A DNA stretch of 64,000 nt from an uncultured Ferrimonas sp. (GTDB lineage: Bacteria; Pseudomonadota; Gammaproteobacteria; Enterobacterales; Shewanellaceae). The position numbers and the translations under genes were made by a program. Position 1 is the stretch's first letter. The number at the start of each line of letters is the position of its first letter. The notes under the pieces are model-generated. The model searched no databases. It was not told where the DNA came from and worked only from the letters and a program-made list of their open reading frames with translations. This document shows, in pieces, positions 8,864 through 17,325 of the stretch. The stretch spans positions 62,001 to 126,000 of the forward strand of contig NZ_CANLCI010000009.1 of assembly GCF_947489035.1 (NCBI RefSeq), given 5' to 3'.

Positions 8864-9232
8864 ATGTTGAACGACATCAAGCAACAAATGGAAGACGGTC
8901 TGCAGCGCAGCATCGAGCAACAAGTGAAGCTGCAGGAGCTGCAAACCCAGCTGCTGACGGAAGTGGCAACTCGCAATAACGAGTACCTAACCGAAGTGCT
9001 CAAAAGCGGTTCAGAGATCGGCCAAGGGTTAAGTGAATGCCGCACGCCGATGCAGTTACTGGATAAGCAATCAGAGCTGGCCAGCAGCTTCAGCAGCAAA
9101 GCGGAAGCCTACGTTAAGTCCAACATGGACACCTTAACGAGCTTTAGCACCACCGTGGCAGAGCTCACTAAAGCGTACTGGCAAGTGCCGGCAACGGCAG
9201 ACGCCCCAAAGCGTAAAGCGGCCACAAAATAG
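8864..9232 (+). CDS. Phasin (PHA granule-associated protein)
   Basis: 122 residues from the ATG at 8864, which has GGAGCAAGAG upstream; earlier in-frame starts would put the operators inside the gene. The protein is almost wholly amphipathic helix with heptad character, ending in a Lys/Ala-rich tail (PKRKAATK), as in small phasins that coat PHA granules. The divergent phaR and paired operators support the call. No PHA synthase gene is in this window. A strong terminator follows. Confidence 0.85.
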   Translation: MLNDIKQQMEDGLQRSIEQQVKLQELQTQLLTEVATRNNEYLTEVLKSGSEIGQGLSECRTPMQLLDKQSELASSFSSKAEAYVKSNMDTLTSFSTTVAELTKAYWQVPATADAPKRKAATK

Positions 9233-9246
9233 CTGCTTACAACGCA

Positions 9247-9276
9247 AAACGCCCATCACTGGGATGGGCGTTTTTT
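9247..9276 (+). terminator. Rho-independent terminator of the phasin gene
   Basis: 11-bp perfect stem (arms 9247-9257 and 9263-9273), 5-nt loop and T run, 15 bp after the phasin stop codon. Confidence 0.9.
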
Positions 9277-9311
9277 GCAACGGCACAGTCACTGGCGTTA
9301 TCCGCCTGACA

Positions 9312-9578
9312 TCAATCGCTGCTTTTGGGTTTCGCTTTCGGCTTCGGCGCGGGCTTTTTGCCCTTAAGCACGTTGGCCAGATGGTCTTTTTCTTTCGCCA
9401 AATACAGTGCTAACTCTTCTTGTTGCGACTCTTCCAGCAGTTTCGATGCCGCCAACAATGGCACCAGCTCATCCGCCAGATCCAACATCTTGTCGTAGGC
9501 ATCTGCTTCCTGCTTACTGGAAAAAGTCATTACTTCCTCACCTTTGCGTTCCACCACGTACTTGACGATCACCGCCAT
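9312..9578 (-). CDS. yebG: YebG-family SOS-induced DNA damage protein
   Basis: 88 residues. MAVIVKYVVERKGEEVMTF and the KQEADAYDKMLD segment match E. coli YebG closely, and the C-terminal tail is Lys/Pro-rich as in relatives. It is a small cytosolic protein induced in the SOS response; its biochemical role is not established. AAGGGG precedes the ATG. A LexA-type box lies 57 bp upstream, which fits SOS control. Confidence 0.93.
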   Translation of the reverse strand: MAVIVKYVVERKGEEVMTFSSKQEADAYDKMLDLADELVPLLAASKLLEESQQEELALYLAKEKDHLANVLKGKKPAPKPKAKPKSSD

Positions 9579-9634
9579 GGCTGCGCCCCTTTCAAAATAG
9601 CAATGTTAAGAAAACAACATGTTAGCAGAGAGCA

Positions 9635-9650
9635 CTGGATAAAAAAACAG
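9635..9650. promoter_or_regulatory. LexA (SOS) box of yebG
   Basis: CTG-N10-CAG with an A-rich core; the outer bases extend the dyad to AGCACTG / CAGTGCT (9631-9654). It lies upstream of yebG and directly after the stop of the next gene upstream. Confidence 0.75.
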
Positions 9651-9655
9651 TGCTG

Positions 9656-10495
9656 TTAACGCCCTTTTACCCCAGCGGCTGCCAAGGTGTTATCGATGTT
9701 GGCAACCGTGCCTGCATCCACCGATACAAACCCTCGGGGTTCAATGCCCTGTAGCTGCGGCTGCAAGTGCAATTGCGCCAGTGCCTGCTGCAACGCGGTG
9801 CTATAGCTGCCAGCCGGTTGAGTCATCCAATAGTTGTTCGGAAACATCGGGCTGGTCCAGATAATACGGATGTCGCTGGGATCCACACTGCCATCACGTA
9901 CCGCCTGCTGATAAACCTGATAGCTTACCGCCCCGACGTCCACTTGGCCGCTTTTTAACTCGGCTAAGATCTGCTGCTGTGAACGGAAGTAGCGGATTGA
10001 GCGGAACATATCCGACACTTTTTGCTGATAAAGCTGCTCTAGATAATATTGCGGTAATACATTGGATGAAGATGAGTTTTTAGGGCCAAGCGCAATTCGA
10101 AACGGCGCCAACTGGCGGCCATCAAACCATTGTTGTGGTTTTAAGCCGGTGGCAGTACGCGCCACAATATAGAAGCGGTAGAACTGGTCGTCGTACCCCT
10201 GGGCGGTATGTTCCACTTCGGGTAAAGCACGTCGCAACTGATAGCTGGTGATCAAATTCACCCAGCCAAAATCCAGCTCTCCGGCCACCATTTTATCCAC
10301 TATCTGCTGGCCACTGCTGATCGGCACTCGTTGCACCGGCTGTTGCAGTTGCTCGCTAAAATACAGATCCAGCGCCGTTAACTGCGACGCTGTTAATGGC
10401 TGCTCGCTCGGTTGCCAAATCGCGTACTGCAACGGCTGCGCCAGCACTGACGTACTAAGCAATATCGCAACAGCAAGAATCCACCGACACCACAT
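9656..10495 (-). CDS. PhnD-like periplasmic substrate-binding protein (orphan)
   Basis: 279 residues with a cleavable signal peptide (about residues 1-19, ending SVLAQ). The mature part is a type II periplasmic binding fold of the phosphate/phosphite/phosphonate family: ELDFGWVNLITSYQL, LGPKNSSSSNVLPQYYL and QVDVGAVSYQVYQQA are its usual blocks. Such proteins deliver phosphonates or related anions to ABC permeases, but no permease or ATPase gene is adjacent. Orphan relatives may instead act as sensors. The ligand is unknown. Confidence 0.8.
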   Translation of the reverse strand: MWCRWILAVAILLSTSVLAQPLQYAIWQPSEQPLTASQLTALDLYFSEQLQQPVQRVPISSGQQIVDKMVAGELDFGWVNLITSYQLRRALPEVEHTAQGYDDQFYRFYIVARTATGLKPQQWFDGRQLAPFRIALGPKNSSSSNVLPQYYLEQLYQQKVSDMFRSIRYFRSQQQILAELKSGQVDVGAVSYQVYQQAVRDGSVDPSDIRIIWTSPMFPNNYWMTQPAGSYSTALQQALAQLHLQPQLQGIEPRGFVSVDAGTVANIDNTLAAAGVKGR

Positions 10496-10867
10496 TTTAT
10501 TTACACCTTGGTTTTGAGGCCTGAGATTCTACGGCAACATCATAAGAACCCAAGTAATACCGATAACTTTTCACCAACAATTTGAAGCCAATCATGTTAC
10601 GGCTGAAATGGTTTCATTCTCGCCGCCATCTCTTTGATGTGAACACGGTGATCCGCGATATTTTTCTCGATTGCGGCAATTTTGCTCGCGATCGGCCTCT
10701 GCCATTTACGCTAACGTGCCGCTTTGTCTGTGCGCTCGAATAAATAAAAAACGTTAAATCAGCAACTTGTTTCGGTGATGTCACAAAGGGAGTTTGCCAA
10801 AAACGTTGAAGCGGTCTTAGCTTAGAGATACCGATCACGCTTATCGCACCTTACTGGAGGCCGCCCC
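10496..10867. other. Divergent intergenic region, 372 bp
   Basis: Between the PhnD-like gene (minus) and the DUF3135 gene (plus). Apart from one possible small reading frame (10594-10743) nothing is recognised; I see no convincing promoter hexamers or terminator. Confidence 0.4.
10594..10743 (+). CDS. Possible small ORF, 49 codons, unknown
   Basis: Open from ATG 10594 to TAA 10741-10743, beginning MLRLKWFHSRRHLF and ending CRFVCALE. Codons are of the type favoured by the neighbours, but the ribosome site is poor and no family is recognised. It could equally be chance or a decayed gene end. Confidence 0.22.
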   Translation: MLRLKWFHSRRHLFDVNTVIRDIFLDCGNFARDRPLPFTLTCRFVCALE

Positions 10868-11182
10868 ATGACCGCGTTACCCAGCTTTGATCGGCTAAAG
10901 GAACTGGCCATGAATCACCCCGAGCAGTTAGAAGCCCTGCGCCAAGCACTGATTGCCGACGCCATAAGCAGCGCCAAAAGTGAACGACAGCCACAACTTA
11001 AGGCACTGCAAAGCAACATAGATCAACGCCTTAACCTATGTAACAACCCCACCCAGCGAATGGTGGTGATCAATCAGATGATGCACAAAAAGTTGACCCA
11101 AATGGCGCAAGTGATTAACGAAGGCGGACTGCCCCCCCAGCAACAAGCCGACATCATCAAGCTGCATCAACCAACGCGCTAA
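10868..11182 (+). CDS. DUF3135 family protein
   Basis: 104 residues, beginning MTALPSFDRLKELAMNHPEQ, a pattern I associate with DUF3135, a family of small cytosolic gammaproteobacterial proteins of unknown role. It is all-helical in character, without signal peptide or membrane segment. TGGAGG lies 9-10 nt upstream of the ATG. A hairpin follows the stop codon. Confidence 0.7.
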   Translation: MTALPSFDRLKELAMNHPEQLEALRQALIADAISSAKSERQPQLKALQSNIDQRLNLCNNPTQRMVVINQMMHKKLTQMAQVINEGGLPPQQQADIIKLHQPTR

Positions 11183-11188
11183 CGTTCC

Positions 11189-11235
11189 GCCCCCAGAGCA
11201 TGGTGCCGTCGTAGGGGGGCTGTTTTCTGTTTTTC
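11189..11235 (+). terminator. Probable terminator after the DUF3135 gene
   Basis: GCCCCC (11189-11194) can pair with GGGGGC (11215-11220); a broken T-rich stretch follows. The loop is long, so it is weaker than the other terminators here. Confidence 0.45.
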
Positions 11236-11405
11236 CCTGCTTACTCTGTTCAATCATCTGATCTACATCGTGTTATTTCCTCTTAGCAACCAAGCCAAAA
11301 CCCAATTTCAATACCATCAACAGCCACTTTGTCCGCCTCATCAAGCCCTCAATCAGCGCCAACAATAAAACATAAGCGACTGTTTTATATGGACAAATAA
11401 ACGCG

Positions 11406-11434
11406 CCGTCATCAATTGGTCATGCCGTGGTCAT
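11406..11434 (+). promoter_or_regulatory. Pho-box-like array (three heptamers, 11-bp period)
   Basis: CCGTCAT, TGGTCAT and TGGTCAT at 11406, 11417 and 11428, each separated by 4 bp, reproduce the 7+4 arrangement of PhoB boxes (consensus CTGTCAT). In the same register a fourth partial match, CTGCCAC, occurs at 11450-11456. Confidence 0.6.
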
Positions 11435-11482
11435 GGTTTTGCCGCCGTGCTGCCACTAAAGCGACGCATTTGCTCAACGTCT

Positions 11483-11504
11483 CCGTCATATCGCGCCTTT
11501 ACAT
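11483..11504 (+). promoter_or_regulatory. Possible Pho-type promoter of the lipoprotein gene
   Basis: CCGTCAT (11483-11489) followed after 9 bp by a -10-like TTACAT (11499-11504). Pho promoters replace the -35 hexamer by a Pho heptamer at about this distance. The transcript would start near 11511, ~47 bp before the ATG. Confidence 0.45.
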
Positions 11505-11557
11505 TCAGCGCATCAACTTATTGACCATCACTTCAAATCCGTCTGTCGGAGACAACA

Positions 11558-14317
11558 ATGAAAATGAATCAACTGTTTAAACTCAGTGCCTTAACCTCAG
11601 CCATTCTGCTGGGCGCTTGTGGCGGCGACATCAATATCGATACGGGCAGCGAAGCCACACCGGCCCCCACTACCCCGACGACACCAACCAACCCAACGGA
11701 TCCCATCGCCGCCAAATACGGCAGCTTTGCCCAGAAGTCTTCTTCCATTGCGATGGTAGACGGCAAGCAAGTTTGGACTTTGTCCGGTGCGTTGTTAGCC
11801 GCCGCAGCCAGCAGTGCCACGAGTGGAAACTTACCGGCCATCACCTTGGGTAACGACGTGGTGTGGGAGCTTAACGGCGCCGTTGTTATCGGCGGTGACA
11901 ACCAAGACAGCCTGACGCTTAACATCGAGGCGGGCAGCAAGATCTTAGGCAACAGCGACGCTTATTTGGTGATCAGCCGTGGTTCGCAAATCAACGCTCT
12001 GGGCAGCGCCGAAGCGCCGATTGTCTTCACTTCGGTAGAATCTGGCTTAGGGCTGGGTACCGATCGCGGCCAATGGGGCGGTTTGGTTTTATTGGGTAAT
12101 GCCCCAGTAAATACTTGTGCAGACATGGTCAACTGCGACGCTTCTTTTGAAGTGGGCAACCACCAATACGGCGGCGATAACGAGCAAGACAACTCTGGCA
12201 CCTTGCAGTACGTGCGGGTGGAGTTCGGCGGCTTTAAAATTAACGACACCCAAGAGCTGAACGGGATCTCCTTTGCTGGCGTTGGCGCGGGCACCACCGT
12301 GAACCATCTGCAAGTACACAAAAACGACGACGATGGCATTGAGTTTTGGGGCGGTAATGTCTCGGTACAACAGGTGGTGTTAACCGATAACTTCGATGAC
12401 TCTCTGGATTGGACCAACGGCTGGCAAGGCAGCGCTCAGCACGTTTACATCCGTACCGAAGACAACGCCGCCAACCGCGGCATTGAAGCCGACAGCTCCA
12501 AATCGGATCCATTGGGCTTACCGATGTCGAAGCCAACGCTGGCCAACCTAACCTTGCAGCTTGGCGGTGGTGAAAACGCCGCTGGCGATGACGCCGAAGG
12601 CATTTTGTTCCGTGTCGCTACCGGCGCCACCTTATACAACACCTTGGTGAAAGGCGGGCTAGAAACCGGCGAATGTCTCGAGATCAATGGCACCGATACC
12701 GTGGCCAATGCCCAAGGTGGCGAGCTGGTGATGAGCCACTCATTAATTGATTGTGTTGAGCCGTTTAAGGATCCTAAAGACAGCGATGGCAATTCTCTCT
12801 TTGACGTTGCCGCTTGGTTCCAAGGCCAAACCAGCAACATCGTTGCTGCTGCGGATCTCAGCGGTTACCAGCCCAATAGCAGCTCGCTGGCTTTAACCGG
12901 TGGCAAGGCCGATTTGGCCAACACCGATCCCCGTCTGGTCGACGCCAACTACATTGGTGCCTTTGATGGCAGCAACGATTGGACCCAAGGTTGGACGACC
13001 GCCATTCACAGCCAAACGCCGGCCCCAGAAGTATTGCAACCGCTCAGCTCCTGCCCTGCTGGTACCGTTAATGATGCCGCCGATGCCGCCTTAATTGATG
13101 GCGCCGATCTGGCGTGTACCCTCAGCGGTAACATCAACACCAATGTCACCCTATTAGCGGGCACCAACGTGGTCTACAAGCTCGATGGCGCCGTTGTGAT
13201 TGGCGGTGACAACACCAACAGCGCCACCTTGGGCATTGAAGCGGGCACCACCGTCTACGGCAACGATGGCGGTTATCTGGTGATCAGCCGTGGCTCAAAA
13301 ATCATGGCTCAAGGCAGTGCCACACAGCCCATCAATTTCACCTCTTTCCAAGACGTAAGCGGCCAAGCTGGCGACCGAGGTCAATGGGGTGGCTTGGTGA
13401 TATTGGGCAACGGCTTGGTGAACACCTGCGCCAGTGCCGATAACTGCGATGTCGCCTTTGAAGTAGGCAATCACCAATACGGCGGCAACAACAACAGCGA
13501 TTCCAGCGGCACCCTCAGCCACGTGGTGGTGAAGTATGGCGGCTTTAAAATTAACGACACCCAAGAACTGAACGGGATCAGCTTCGGCGCAGTTGGCTCT
13601 GGCACGCAGGTGGATCACATCCAAGTGCACATGAACGACGACGATGGGGTTGAGTTTTGGGGCGGCGCCGTCAACCTGAAGTACCTGTACCTTACTGATA
13701 ACTTTGACGACTCGCTGGATTGGACCAACGGTTGGACCGGCAAAGCGCAACACATCTTCATTACCCAGCAAGACAACCACGCCAACCGTGGCATCGAGGG
13801 TGACAGCTCGAAATCGGATCCACTGGGCACGCCAACGTCCAAGCCAACGCTGTCGAACATCACCATTTTACCGGCTGGCGGCACACACGCCGGCGGTGAC
13901 GATGCCGAAGGGATCATCCTGCGCGTTGCCACCTCTGCCACCATCAGCAACTTAATTGTTCAAGGCGGCACAACCGGCGCGGTAACTGGGGAGTGTTTAG
14001 AGTTTGACGGCAGCGACACCATCGCCAACGCCACCAGTGCTGATCTCAGCATTAACCACAGCATCATCGATTGCAGCGAACCCTTTAAGAACGACGCCGA
14101 CGTACCGGCCTTTGATTTGCAAACGTGGTTCTTAGCCCAAACCGGCAATGTTGCAGGCGCGGTCGCACTCACCAACGGCATCCCCAGCAGCGATTCCATC
14201 GCCTTGGGCAACGGCAAAGACATGAGCGCCGACAGCTTCTTTGATGCCACCGATTACATCGGTGCCTTTAATGGCAGCGACGACTGGACCAGCGGCTGGA
14301 CCCACCCAGCCAACTAA
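11558..14317 (+). CDS. Outer-membrane lipoprotein with two tandem ~430-residue repeats, TonB-receptor partner
   Basis: 919 residues. The N-terminal lipoprotein signal ends LLGAC (Cys21), followed by a Thr/Pro-rich linker (PTTPTTPTNPTDP). Two homologous halves follow (about 95-490 and 535-919, period ~437). Each has GAVVIGGDN, YLVISRGS, GQWGGLV, NTCA...NCD, FKINDTQELNGISF, NDDDG-EFWGG, TDNFDDSLDWTNGW and ANRGIE-DSSKSDPLG. The repetitive Gly/Asn/Asp-rich short strands suggest a beta-helix-like fold; the Asp-rich loops may bind metal. Relatives often sit beside TonB receptors, as here. Surface capture of a ligand, analogous to SusD or HmuY, is an inference. Upstream Pho-like repeats suggest induction by phosphate limitation. 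Confidence 0.75.
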   Translation: MKMNQLFKLSALTSAILLGACGGDINIDTGSEATPAPTTPTTPTNPTDPIAAKYGSFAQKSSSIAMVDGKQVWTLSGALLAAAASSATSGNLPAITLGNDVVWELNGAVVIGGDNQDSLTLNIEAGSKILGNSDAYLVISRGSQINALGSAEAPIVFTSVESGLGLGTDRGQWGGLVLLGNAPVNTCADMVNCDASFEVGNHQYGGDNEQDNSGTLQYVRVEFGGFKINDTQELNGISFAGVGAGTTVNHLQVHKNDDDGIEFWGGNVSVQQVVLTDNFDDSLDWTNGWQGSAQHVYIRTEDNAANRGIEADSSKSDPLGLPMSKPTLANLTLQLGGGENAAGDDAEGILFRVATGATLYNTLVKGGLETGECLEINGTDTVANAQGGELVMSHSLIDCVEPFKDPKDSDGNSLFDVAAWFQGQTSNIVAAADLSGYQPNSSSLALTGGKADLANTDPRLVDANYIGAFDGSNDWTQGWTTAIHSQTPAPEVLQPLSSCPAGTVNDAADAALIDGADLACTLSGNINTNVTLLAGTNVVYKLDGAVVIGGDNTNSATLGIEAGTTVYGNDGGYLVISRGSKIMAQGSATQPINFTSFQDVSGQAGDRGQWGGLVILGNGLVNTCASADNCDVAFEVGNHQYGGNNNSDSSGTLSHVVVKYGGFKINDTQELNGISFGAVGSGTQVDHIQVHMNDDDGVEFWGGAVNLKYLYLTDNFDDSLDWTNGWTGKAQHIFITQQDNHANRGIEGDSSKSDPLGTPTSKPTLSNITILPAGGTHAGGDDAEGIILRVATSATISNLIVQGGTTGAVTGECLEFDGSDTIANATSADLSINHSIIDCSEPFKNDADVPAFDLQTWFLAQTGNVAGAVALTNGIPSSDSIALGNGKDMSADSFFDATDYIGAFNGSDDWTSGWTHPAN

Positions 14318-14325
14318 GCCTGATT

Positions 14326-14356
14326 GAGGGCAGCCCACGCTGCCCTCTCTTTTTCT
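14326..14356 (+). terminator. Terminator/attenuator between lipoprotein and receptor genes
   Basis: 9-bp perfect stem GAGGGCAGC / GCTGCCCTC (arms 14326-14334 and 14339-14347), 4-nt loop, then TCTTTTTCT. It lies inside the presumed operon, so it may set a higher expression of the lipoprotein than of the receptor. Confidence 0.75.
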
Positions 14357-14415
14357 CTACCTCGTCCCTAGGCCGCCATGGCCTGTTGTTTCATACGGAC
14401 ACAGGAACAACCACA

Positions 14416-17070
14416 ATGAAAAACTCACCGCGTTTTAACACCAGCAAAGTTGGTCTTGGGGTGGCCCAAGCCTTGTCACTCTCGCTCACGCTGTTCATTC
14501 CCACCGCCAATGCCGCCGATGCGGATGCCGATGCGGCCCAAACGGACGCCCAGCAAATCGAAGTTATCTCGGTGGTTGGGCGCTTGCAGCGCGTTGCCTC
14601 GGAAGTGATCGACGAGCGCCGCGAGCAGCCCTACGTGGCCGATTTAATGGGCGCAGAGCAGATCGGCCGCAGCGGCGACAGCGATGCCGCCGCCGCCCTA
14701 CGCCGGATCACCGGCTTAACGCTGCGCGATGGCAAATTTATCTACGTGCGCGGCTTAGGCGAGCGTTACTCCAGCACCTCGTTAAATGGGGCGTCGGTGC
14801 CATCGCCGGATCCAACCCGCAGCGTGTTGCCGCTGGACATGTTCCCTGCCTCAATCATTGAATCCCTCAGTGTGCAAAAAGGCGCGTCGCCAGCTGCACC
14901 GGCGGCGTTTGGCGGCGGTCACGTTGATATTCGTACCAAAAGCATCCCCAATGACTTTTTCATCAAAGCCTCGTTGGGCAGCCAATACAACAGCAACCAC
15001 AGTAACGACCGCCTGACCTACGCCAATGCCGACGATGCCCTCGGCCAAGACAACGGCCTGCGCCAACTGCCCGACGCCATCAACCAAGCGATGGCACAGT
15101 ACGGGGGCGTCTCTGTTACCGACATCTACCGCAGCGTAGGCGACATCGACCAAGCCGAAGCGATCAACCGCAACCTTGCACTGACGATGAACCGCGACAT
15201 GACGGTTACCAAAGACGACGCCGATTTGGGCTATCGCGGCAGCGCCAGCATTGGCAACCGTTTTGAACTGGATAACAACGGCGACTGGCGCTTTGGTTTT
15301 GTGGCCGGCAGTTACTACAAGAAACAGGTAGAGAACTACCAAAAACAGGCATTTGAACTGGCCAACGCCAACGGCGAGATCGCCACCAGTTCTTTGGTTT
15401 CTGGCTCCGATTCCATTGTGCAGTGGTCGCTCATGGGCAACATGGGGCTGGAGTTTACCGACGATCATAAGATTGAAACCTTCACCACCTACCTGCATGA
15501 CAGCTCGGATGACGTTTCGGTAGCGATTAACGAAACCATCGACACCATTGATGAAGACAACGCGCTGCAACAGTACGACATCAACTACCAACAACGCCTC
15601 TTGGTGGCCAACCAGATTCGTGGCGAACACTTCTTCCCGCAACTTTGGGATCTGCAAGCCAACTGGTTTTACACTGACGCCCGCGCCGAACGCGATGCGC
15701 CGACCGAATTGAGTTACAAATACTCGGTGCTGCAAGACGCCAATGGCGACATCAGCAGCCGCGCCTTGCAAGGCCGCGCCGATGCGGCGGTGTATCGCTA
15801 CAGCCTGTTGCAAGACGACAGCAAAAACTACGGCTACCAGCTAACGCTGCCCTTGTTGCTGGGGGATGCTGAACTTGAATTAACCGGTGGCTACCAATCT
15901 TTTGAACGCAGCCGTACCGCCTACTCCACCCGCTTGGCGTTTGATACCTCGGATTACCAAACCGAGCTGCTGACCGGCGAATTCGATCAGATCTTCAGCG
16001 ATGGCGCAATCAACGATCCGGCCAACGGCTTTGCCTTGCTGGACACCACTTCTGAAACCGACGACTACGTTGCTGCACAGCGGCTGGATGCGGGCTTTGC
16101 TGAGTTTGATTTAACCTGGGCCGACGACTTCCGCGTTACTGCCGGGGTGCGCTACGAAGATCACAAGCAGATGGTGCTGCCACTGACCGCCGATGGCGAG
16201 ATCTCCGACGAAGGGGGCCGCAATCAGCTCAGCGATTACACCCGCGCCGAAGATGGCTGGTTCCCATCCCTGTCTGCCACTTGGATCCAAAACGAGCAGA
16301 TGCAGTGGCGTTTCGCGCTCAGTAAAACCATCGTCCGCCCCGATCTGCGTGAAGTAGCGCCGGTGCGATTTCAAGATCCCGACAGCGGCTTTGATATGAT
16401 TGGTTATTCCGAGCTGCGTAGCTCAGACATCATCAACCTTGATCTGCGCTGGGAATGGTATCTGGAAAGTGGCAGTAACCTGTCGGTGGCTGGCTTCTAC
16501 AAAGAGTTGGACGCGCCGATCGAATCGGTTCAGGTGATCACGGAACAAGATACCCTGCTGACCTTTCAAAACGCCGATCGTGGCGAACTGTACGGCATTG
16601 AAACCGAATTTCACCAAGAGCTTGGCTTTATCAGCCCCAATTCCGACGTTTGGGACGGGTTGTTCTTTGCGGGCAACCTAACCCTAAGCGATTCACAAAT
16701 CGAGATCTCACCGGCGGGTAACATCAACCCCACCAACCTAACGCGGCGCATGACCGGCCACTCGGAATGGGTCGCCAACATGCAGCTGAGTTTTGATTCG
16801 ATGGATCAAAGCCACGCCGCCACCTTGGTGTATAACGTCTTTGGGGATCGCATCGCTTACGCTGGCACCGCCGGATTGGATGATGTGTACGAACAGCCCT
16901 TTAGCTCTCTTGATTTCACTTACGCTTACTACCCGATGCCTCAGCTGGCGATCAAGGTTAAAGCGAAGAACCTGTTAGCGCAGAAAAGTGAATATCAGCA
17001 AGAGGGGCAACGTGTGTTCTACAAGCAACCGGGCAGCGAATACACCCTGACCTTCGGTTTCGATTTTTAA
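14416..17070 (+). CDS. TonB-dependent outer-membrane receptor
   Basis: 884 residues from ATG 14416 (AGGA upstream), preferred to an upstream TTG at 14386. It has a signal peptide ending TANAA, a TonB-box-like EVISVVG segment, and a plug domain (~60-190: ADLMGAEQIGRSGDSDAA, FIYVRGLGERYSSTSLNG, GGHVDIRTKS). The long beta-barrel ends YTLTFGFDF with terminal Phe for outer-membrane insertion. It imports a ligand energised by TonB-ExbBD. It directly follows the duplicated lipoprotein gene, probably its surface partner, with an intervening terminator hairpin. No siderophore genes are nearby. If the Pho-like repeats are real, the ligand may be a phosphorus source. Confidence 0.92.
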   Translation: MKNSPRFNTSKVGLGVAQALSLSLTLFIPTANAADADADAAQTDAQQIEVISVVGRLQRVASEVIDERREQPYVADLMGAEQIGRSGDSDAAAALRRITGLTLRDGKFIYVRGLGERYSSTSLNGASVPSPDPTRSVLPLDMFPASIIESLSVQKGASPAAPAAFGGGHVDIRTKSIPNDFFIKASLGSQYNSNHSNDRLTYANADDALGQDNGLRQLPDAINQAMAQYGGVSVTDIYRSVGDIDQAEAINRNLALTMNRDMTVTKDDADLGYRGSASIGNRFELDNNGDWRFGFVAGSYYKKQVENYQKQAFELANANGEIATSSLVSGSDSIVQWSLMGNMGLEFTDDHKIETFTTYLHDSSDDVSVAINETIDTIDEDNALQQYDINYQQRLLVANQIRGEHFFPQLWDLQANWFYTDARAERDAPTELSYKYSVLQDANGDISSRALQGRADAAVYRYSLLQDDSKNYGYQLTLPLLLGDAELELTGGYQSFERSRTAYSTRLAFDTSDYQTELLTGEFDQIFSDGAINDPANGFALLDTTSETDDYVAAQRLDAGFAEFDLTWADDFRVTAGVRYEDHKQMVLPLTADGEISDEGGRNQLSDYTRAEDGWFPSLSATWIQNEQMQWRFALSKTIVRPDLREVAPVRFQDPDSGFDMIGYSELRSSDIINLDLRWEWYLESGSNLSVAGFYKELDAPIESVQVITEQDTLLTFQNADRGELYGIETEFHQELGFISPNSDVWDGLFFAGNLTLSDSQIEISPAGNINPTNLTRRMTGHSEWVANMQLSFDSMDQSHAATLVYNVFGDRIAYAGTAGLDDVYEQPFSSLDFTYAYYPMPQLAIKVKAKNLLAQKSEYQQEGQRVFYKQPGSEYTLTFGFDF

Positions 17071-17117
17071 CCCACGAACGGCGCCGCCGTTGCGCTGTAA
17101 AGTAAGCCGCAACCAAA

Positions 17118-17151
17118 AAAACACCAGCTGCAACGCAACTGGTGTTTTTTT
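17118..17151. terminator. Bidirectional terminator after the receptor gene
   Basis: AACACCAG...CTGGTGTT stem (one internal mismatch) flanked by A run on the left and T run on the right, ~50 bp after the receptor stop. Confidence 0.8.
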
Positions 17152-17325
17152 ATGATTGCGCGATCTGAGCATGATGCGGCTGCCTCGGCGGAGTGAGTCG
17201 CCCAGCATCCACGCCTTACGCTAACTCTTGAGACCAACGCCTTTCATCCACTCATGGCATCCACTGCTTGCATCCTCGGCTTGCTTCAACAGCGGCTCAA
17301 ATCGACCCGCGGTCTTTGCTCACTT

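Larger units (their letters stand above)
11183..11557. other. Regulatory intergenic region, 375 bp
   Basis: Holds the terminator of the DUF3135 gene and the Pho-box-like repeats in front of the lipoprotein/TonB-receptor pair. No gene is seen. Confidence 0.6.

Noticed and set aside
14851-15813. A 320-codon antisense frame within the TonB receptor gene
   Set aside because: The receptor frame has clear plug and barrel motifs; the antisense product has no recognisable domain or ribosome site.
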